In this document: in pieces, positions 58,606 through 64,000 of the stretch
How positions within the stretch are numbered: the first letter of the stretch is position 1
How the letters are laid out: the number at the start of each line of letters is the position of its first letter
Assembly (NCBI GenBank): GCA_946807835.1
Contig: OX327699.1
Coordinates: 8,239,001 to 8,303,000, forward strand
Reading direction: 5' to 3'
Length of the DNA: 64,000 bases
Source of the DNA: Ailanthus altissimus
Taxonomy: Eukaryota > Streptophyta > Magnoliopsida > Sapindales > Simaroubaceae
Notes under the pieces: generated by a model
Databases searched by the model: none
The model's input: the letters and a program-made list of their open reading frames with translations, nothing else
What the model was told of the DNA's origin: nothing
Translations under genes and position numbers: made by a program

Positions 58606-58896
58606 TATCAAAAAGCCTTTGCAGGAAGGATTTTGTATCTTTGCGAGGATGCACCATTATAAGAAGTCTTCCCTAAAAGGATTGCATGTCTTTACCACGA
58701 AATATCTCCCAAAAGTCTTCCTTGGAAGGACTTCGTATCTTACCAGGAAGCATCATTATCATAAGTATTTCCTAGAAAAATTCTATGTCCTTACCAGAAA
58801 GCATCATTATCAGAAGTCTTCCCCGTAAGAATTTAGTGTCCTTGCCAAAAAGCATCATTATTAGAAGTTTTCCCTATAAGGACTCCATGTCATTAC
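58606..58896. repeat. 51-bp tandem repeat array, left part
   Basis: GCATCATTAT-type words recur at about 58652, 58751, 58802 and 58853. The unit is close to AAGCATCATTATCAGAAGTC followed by TTCCCTAGAAGGACTCTGTGTCCTTGCC (variable). The array is cut at 58896 by a solo LTR and resumes at 60459. Confidence 0.92.
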
Positions 58897-60458
58897 TGAT
58901 GAACATATTTAAATGCATATTTATTAAGAGATTCAGTCACCATTTAATGTCACTAATTTTAGTATTTTTATATTTTTAGGCTTTAAATAAAGTGTTGTCT
59001 TTAAATTGTGATTAATAAATGTTATTTGTAAAGGTTTAGGTGAAATAGACATAACTCTCAATGTAGAAATCAAAATAAAGAAATTCTTGAACTTGAAGAA
59101 ATATGATTCAATCTTACACAAACTTGAAGAATTGTTAAAAAGCCAAATCAAACATTTTATGGGTCAAAATTGGGATACAACATAATTGGATTACAACTTC
59201 TACTCAACTTGACTCACCTCACGTATTTAGACCGTATTTCACAAAATACGTGTCAAATTGGTATAATTATTGAAGCTATGAAATACTGACTCAATTTTAA
59301 CAACTCTTATATTGATGGTAAAGTCCAAATCAGTTGTTATCATAGATCAAATTGTATTGCAAGTGGGTAAAAGAGTTGTTGACCGAAATCTGATAAATCT
59401 TTGGTACATTGTTCATATCGCATTGGATGCTCATTCAATTTGAATGAACTTACCTATGTAAAAAAAGAGACAAAATGCTACAACTTTCATGTTGGCTGAA
59501 AAGGCTACATCAGTCATTTACATTATCAAAAAGGTGCTACAAATGGGTGAACGAGTGGTTAGCCTAAATTATTGAAGATTGAAGTCACACTTAACATATT
59601 TCCATTTATTGCCTATATAAGGGCACTCTTAGGACGTTTTCAACATTAGACAATTCTCTCTTATTTTCTTCTCATTAACATGCATTGTAATCTAGGCTAA
59701 AGTACTTAGCAAGGCTAAGAGATGAACTTTTATGTGTAATAAATCTACTTCTATACTTTGATTCTTTCTCAAGAGCTACAAATGCTTGTAAGTTTGTTTG
59801 TACCTAAACTTTTATCTAGTATTTTTTTATAATCTAGACGTTATAATTCTCATGTTTCATATATTTTTAGTCATGCTTTCTTTATGTGATTCTTGTTGAA
59901 TTATAATTGTTATTGGTTACATTATTTTACATGTTAATCTTTTAATGTAATATTGTCAATCGATATATTGTCAATCTTAGATAACATGTAAAAACAATAA
60001 TTGTTTGATATTTAAGTTGATCTTTTACTGCAATATTGTCAAAATGATATATTGTCAATTTTAGATAACTTGTATAAATGAACATAATTTGTGTTAATGT
60101 TTGCAAAGAGTTTAGTCATATCAAATACATGTATTATCAAATATGTTATATTTTACATATCTTCCAATTGATTGTTTAGGATGTGAAACTTTCAATTAAG
60201 TTATAAATATTGAATCAAAGTATAGAGTAGATTTATAAAGTATAATTGTGATTCTTGAAGCCTTACTTGCATCATCATAAGACATTTTTCTCAATTCATA
60301 GACAATTCTATCTCATCCACTTAAACCAATTAATTAATTTTCTCCTTTGCTACTGCTTTAATATTTTACTTCACCGTCCTATTTTGTCAAAAGCTTCCTC
60401 GTGGGATCGACACCACAATCTATATTGTGATAGCCGCATTACATTTTGAGCGTAACCA
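58897..60458 (+). mobile_element. Solo LTR inside the 51-bp array
   Basis: 1562 bp from TGATGAACATATTT to GCGTAACCA. The flanks ATTAC (58892-58896) and ATTGC (60459-60463) are a 5-bp duplication with one change. Joining the flanks restores the 51-bp repeat unit. No coding sequence. A TATA box CTATATAAG lies at 59613-59621, and CTCGTGGGATCGACACC near 60400 resembles the end of Athila/Tat-type LTRs, giving plus orientation. The start resembles that of the LTR at 34168. Confidence 0.82.
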
Positions 60459-61361
60459 ATTGCCAAGAAGCATCACAATCATAAGTCTTTCCTAAAAGGA
60501 TTCTGTGTCCTTGCCATAAAGCATCATTATTAGAAGTCTTCCTCGGAAGGACTCTGTGTTCTTGCTAGAAAGCATCATTATTAAAAGTCATCTCTAAAAG
60601 GACTCTGTGTCCGTGCCATGAAGTATCATCACTAAAAGACTTCCCAGTAAAGACTCCATGCCTTCACAAGGAAGCGCCATAATCAAAAGTCTTCCCAGGA
60701 ATGGTTTCATGCCTTTATAAGGAAGCACATTTACCAAAAGTCTTCCTAATAATAGCTTAATGCCTTCACAAGGAAGCACATTTATCAAAATACTTTCTAA
60801 GAATAGCTCTATGCCTTCATAAGTAAGCAATATCACCAAAAGCATTCCCGAAAAAGACTGCATGCCTTCACAAGGAAACACCAAAATAAAAGTCTTCTTT
60901 ATAATGGCTCTATACCTTCACAAGGAACCATATTTACCAAAAGTTTTCCCAGGAAGCGCCATAAGCAGAATTTTTCCTTATAATTGCTTTGTGCCTTCAC
61001 AAAGAAGCACATTTACCAAAAGTCTTTCTAGGAATAACTTCGTGCCTTCATAAGGAAGCACAATTATCAAAACTCTTCCTTGAAAAGACTCTATGCCTTT
61101 TCCAGGGAATGCACTCAACAAAAGACTTCTCTAGAAGGTCTTTGTGTCCTTGCCAAAAAACACCATCAATATAAGACTTCTCTGGAAGGACTTCATGTCC
61201 TTACCAAGTATCACAACTATCAAAACTCTTCTCTAGAAGGACTCTGTATCCCTACTCGGAAGCACTATTATCAAAACTCTTCCTTGAAAGGACTCTGTGT
61301 CCTTACCACGAAGCATCACTATCAAAACTCTTCCTTAGAAAGGTCTCACACCTTTGCCTTA
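60459..61361. repeat. 51-bp tandem repeat array, right part
   Basis: Homologous positions at 60471, 60522, 60573, 60624, 60675, 60726 and 60777 are exactly 51 bp apart, and the spacing continues to about 61360 (roughly 17 units). Units share GAAGCAC..TTA.CAAAAGTCTTCC and a CTTC/CCTTGCC half. The 17-codon period produces open frames on both strands (for example 60884-60594 minus and 61080-61376 plus) that I do not regard as genes. Confidence 0.93.
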
Positions 61362-61556
61362 GAAGCAAACATGTAAGACTCTTCTGAAAAGGTTTTATAC
61401 CTTTTCCTTGGAAGCAAATACATAAAACTTCCCAGGAAGGGTCCTGTAACTTTACCCTGAAAGAAAATACATAAGACTTCCTTAGAAAGGTTTTGTACTT
61501 TTGCCTTGGAAGCAAATATATAAAACTTCCTTGAAAAGGTTTTGTACCTTCCCCTT
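61362..61556. repeat. Variant 48-50-bp tandem units
   Basis: Four units starting GAAGCAAA at 61362, 61411, 61459 and 61509, 48-50 bp apart, containing AAGGTTTTGTACCTTTGCCTTG-like text. Derived from the 51-bp unit by small deletions. Confidence 0.8.
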
Positions 61557-61925
61557 GAAAGCACAAAACTTCTTAAAAAAGTTGTGTGTCCACCAACCAC
61601 CTTTTCCGGAAGCACTTAATACTTCTTTCCAAGGGTCATGTGCCCATCGGCCGCCCTTGAAAGCTTAAAATGTCTTGGAAAGATTGTGTGCCCACCAGCC
61701 ACTTTTTCCAGAAGTATTTGATACTTTCTTCCAAGGGTCATGTGCCCATTAGTTACCCTTGAAAGCACAAAACTTTTTAGAAAAGTCGTGTACCACTAGC
61801 TAAATTTTCTAGAATGACTTAATACTTCCTTCCAAGGGTCGTATGCCACTGACCAACTTTAGAAGAACTAGACTTCTTGAAAAGGTCATGTGCCTACCAG
61901 CCACCTTTTTCAAAAACACCAAGTA
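61557..61925. repeat. 102-bp higher-order repeats
   Basis: GAAAGC(A/T) starts recur at 61557, 61659 and 61761, exactly 102 bp apart (twice 51). Each contains two different half-units: an A half with GTGTGTCCACCA-like text and a B half with TTCCAAGGGTCATGTGCCCA. This is a two-monomer higher-order unit, about 3.5 copies, the last degenerate. Confidence 0.8.
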
Positions 61926-62587
61926 CATCCTCCTTGGACTCCCTCCCTAATTTGAGCATGCATTAAGTTGTCCTATCATTTCCTTTCTCTGGTTCCGCTC
62001 TAGAATGAGGACAACCTCCAGATCTATTATTTTGATAGGATCTCCAATAACAGCAAAATCTACGAGTTAGTCCTTGAACAAACTAGGGAAGTATCAATCA
62101 CATTATCTATTCAATTTACTTAATCTTTCTTGTATTTTTTGTAAATTGAAAAACATATCCTTAGAATAGGTTTTTACCTAACAACCATCACTCTCACTTA
62201 GAAACACCATATCAAAAAAATTCTATGAAAAGGTCTAGTACCTTTGCCTTTGAAGCAAGCATATCAAAGCTTTTCCTCATAGAAAGCACCATATCAGCTT
62301 CCTCTAAATGGAAGCACCATATCAACTTCTCTAAACGGAAGCAAAAGCCTTCCTTTATATGAAGTACGATATTATAAAATACTTTCGTGATTAGAAGCAT
62401 AATGCTTTTTCACATGAAGTACACTATCAGAATTACTTCCAAAGATGTGAACAATAGTTCAGAAGTATGATTCAGAATCGCATCCCAAAGAAAAAAAAAG
62501 AAAGTATCATTTATCTTTTGATTTATTCAATTACTAGTTTCAAACTAAAATTTTTTAGGAAGTGACACTTGTCAAAATTTCTATCAG
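61926..62587. other. Decayed repeat flank
   Basis: 61926-62190 shows no clear feature. 62190-62430 again has short GAAGCACCATATCA-like units of irregular length, the decayed edge of the array. 62460-62587 has GAAGTATCATTT and GGAAGTGACACTT words. Confidence 0.45.
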
Positions 62588-63756
62588 GAGAAGTACTGAT
62601 GGACCTCATTAGTTTAGCTAAATACCTAAAATACCCATTTATTTTCAAAAATACCTTAAAGACCCCATCCGTCAGTTTCCTTTGTTAATTTTGACAGAAA
62701 AAAGGGTAAAATAATATATTACACTAATGTAGCTTCATTAGATATAACATTTAAATAAAAAAAAAACATTTAAAATACCACCTGTCAATAAATGGCTTTT
62801 ATAAGATATAATGTTATCATATTTTACCTTTGTAAATAAGTTAATTATAAAATTAACCTTTTTTCTGCATTTAAGATATTAAAGAAAAAAAATGTTAAGT
62901 TTTGTACAAAACCATCATTTACAGATTCTTAATTTCCAGATAAATCTTTTCCCCTTAGTTCTCCACCATCAACAATCCAAAACAAACACAATAACAATAA
63001 CAACAATTTTATCAATAAAAAAAAAAAAATTACAAATCTCCACCACAATATCCACTACTGTAGGGCGCACTTTGACAATTTTTGCTTCGACAACCTTCAA
63101 CCTCGACCTCGACCTCTCCAATCTGAGGATGTAACTTTGCCATAGCTGGCTGCACTACAACCACACTTGTCGAATCTAAATGGATCCCACCATTTCTAAC
63201 CATATCCCCAAAAACCTAAATCTATTTCTATAAATGTATTAACTGGTGGTAGCATATTTTCCCCACTCGTCTTTACTAGAATATTAGACGAAGCTGTGGC
63301 TGCCCTCTCAGATGCAAAGTTAATATGCAAAGTTAGCCTCTTGATCAGCCCATGAAGCTCTCATAATTGAAAAAATAGGAAATGAGCTGGATAAACAACC
63401 CCTTATCTTGAAATAGAGAGTAGGAAGATGAACAAGCCCTATATTTAAGCATCGAAAGGGACACTCAATCTAAGGATAACATATGTAATGATATGGTGTT
63501 TAATTGAGATCTAATTTTAGGGTAGAAATAGTAATTAATGAATATGTTAATAAGGGCAAAATCATAATTGACATATTCATTAAATATTATAGGGCACTCG
63601 CTACAAAGGGCAAAATTGTAACTTTTACCAAATTTAACAAGATTCAATCAAAAGTAACAGAGGGAACTGAACGACGAGAGTCTCAAATGTATTTTTGAAA
63701 TTAAGAGGGTATTTTAAGCATTTAGGTTAAACTAAAGGGGTCCATCAGTACTTCTC
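62588..63756. mobile_element. Non-autonomous terminal-inverted-repeat DNA element
   Basis: Left end GAGAAGTACTGATGGACC (62588) and right end GGTCCATCAGTACTTCTC (63739-63756) are inverted repeats. The similarity continues inward for about 115 bp with substitutions (for example TACCTAAAATACCC against the complement of GGGTATTTTAAGCATTTA, and a GTCAGTTtCCT.TGTTA stretch). Length 1169 bp, no transposase. Long inverted repeats suggest a Mutator-like origin, but I could not define a target duplication, so the superfamily is open. Confidence 0.75.
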
Positions 63757-64000
63757 TCATTTTTATCGCATATCTACTAGTATATTACAGGAAGTAACAA
63801 AATTCAAAGTCATTTTCTAGAATCATGAGGCATCCAAACTAATAACTTCATTGGATACATCCAATAACCATGATCAACATAAAAATATATATAGGAAGTA
63901 TCACTTAATCTTCTTAAATTTGATCATTTAAAAATTATATTCTAATTATCTCATGTTTTGGAAGTGATACTTGCCTAGTTTGTTTTTTTACATTTTTATT
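63757..64000. other. A/T-rich flank with short GGAAGT repeats
   Basis: No gene. GGAAGTAACA, GGAAGTATCACTT and GGAAGTGATACTT at 63790, 63895 and 63960 echo words at 62460-62575 on the other side of the inverted-repeat element, suggesting that the element inserted into this repetitive sequence. Confidence 0.45.

Noticed and set aside
58326..58676. Open frames on both strands with 12-residue repeats, one looking membrane-like
   Set aside because: Produced by a 36-bp repeat length divisible by three; both strands are open, as expected from tandem duplication of a stop-free unit.
60594..61615. Several frames with 17-residue repeats in the 51-bp array
   Set aside because: Same cause (51 is divisible by three); units shift and decay with no start, domain or consistent strand.
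1..64000. Host genes or a new gene-encoded system
   Set aside because: Every frame with recognisable protein features is gag or pol of an LTR element. Remaining frames are antisense, repeat-derived or without support.

Overview
The window reads as plant nuclear DNA, most likely from a eudicot. It is AT-rich, and I can support no host gene, tRNA or rRNA in 64 kb. Nearly everything assignable is LTR-retrotransposon sequence: Ty3/gypsy of CRM-like chromovirus, Tat-like and Athila-like types, plus one Ty1/copia. The rest is minisatellite-like arrays and one terminal-inverted-repeat DNA element. This density of nested insertions suggests heterochromatin; four copies of a CRM-like family make a (peri)centromeric location plausible but unproven.

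Layout. 1-9995: a degenerate plus-strand copia element, split in its reverse transcriptase by an intact CRM-like element (E1, 2548-8745, minus). E1 has 710-bp LTRs that look identical, a TATTC target duplication, a tRNA-iMet-type primer site and an uninterrupted 1542-residue polyprotein. 10190-13090: the gag-protease end and LTR of an older minus-strand gypsy element. 13090-15950: a minus-strand Tat-like pol relic. 16893-21438: an internally deleted minus-strand gypsy element (partial 3' LTR, gag, primer site, long 5' LTR).

21439-33356: two CRM-like elements (E2a plus, E2b minus) fused tail to tail through truncated 3' LTRs at a 7-bp microhomology. They form an inverted repeat of about 12 kb with convergent LTR promoters. 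33357-44955: a minus-strand Athila-like element with gag but no recognisable pol. It is split by a third CRM-like element (E3, 35867-43518, AAAAT duplication), whose 5' LTR is itself split by a 1448-bp solo LTR (GAACC duplication). 45856-54700: two inverted copies of another gypsy family, one carrying a six-fold tandem array of a ~380-bp integrase segment.

55850-57138: a degenerate LTR with a Tat-type primer site. 58385-62430: tandem repeats of 36, 51, 49 and 102 bp, split by a 1562-bp solo LTR (58897-60458). 62588-63756: a non-autonomous element with long terminal inverted repeats.

How the parts relate. In the CRM-like family the polyprotein runs into the 3' LTR, so the polypurine tract is also coding sequence and the last 72 residues are LTR-encoded. 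E1 and E3 form one young subfamily; E2a and E2b form an older one sharing a stop codon. E1 could be a source of active protein, and the E2 hairpin could be a source of silencing RNA against the same family. No new gene-encoded system was found. The most unusual objects are the E2 hairpin, the integrase-derived tandem array and the 51/102-bp array.
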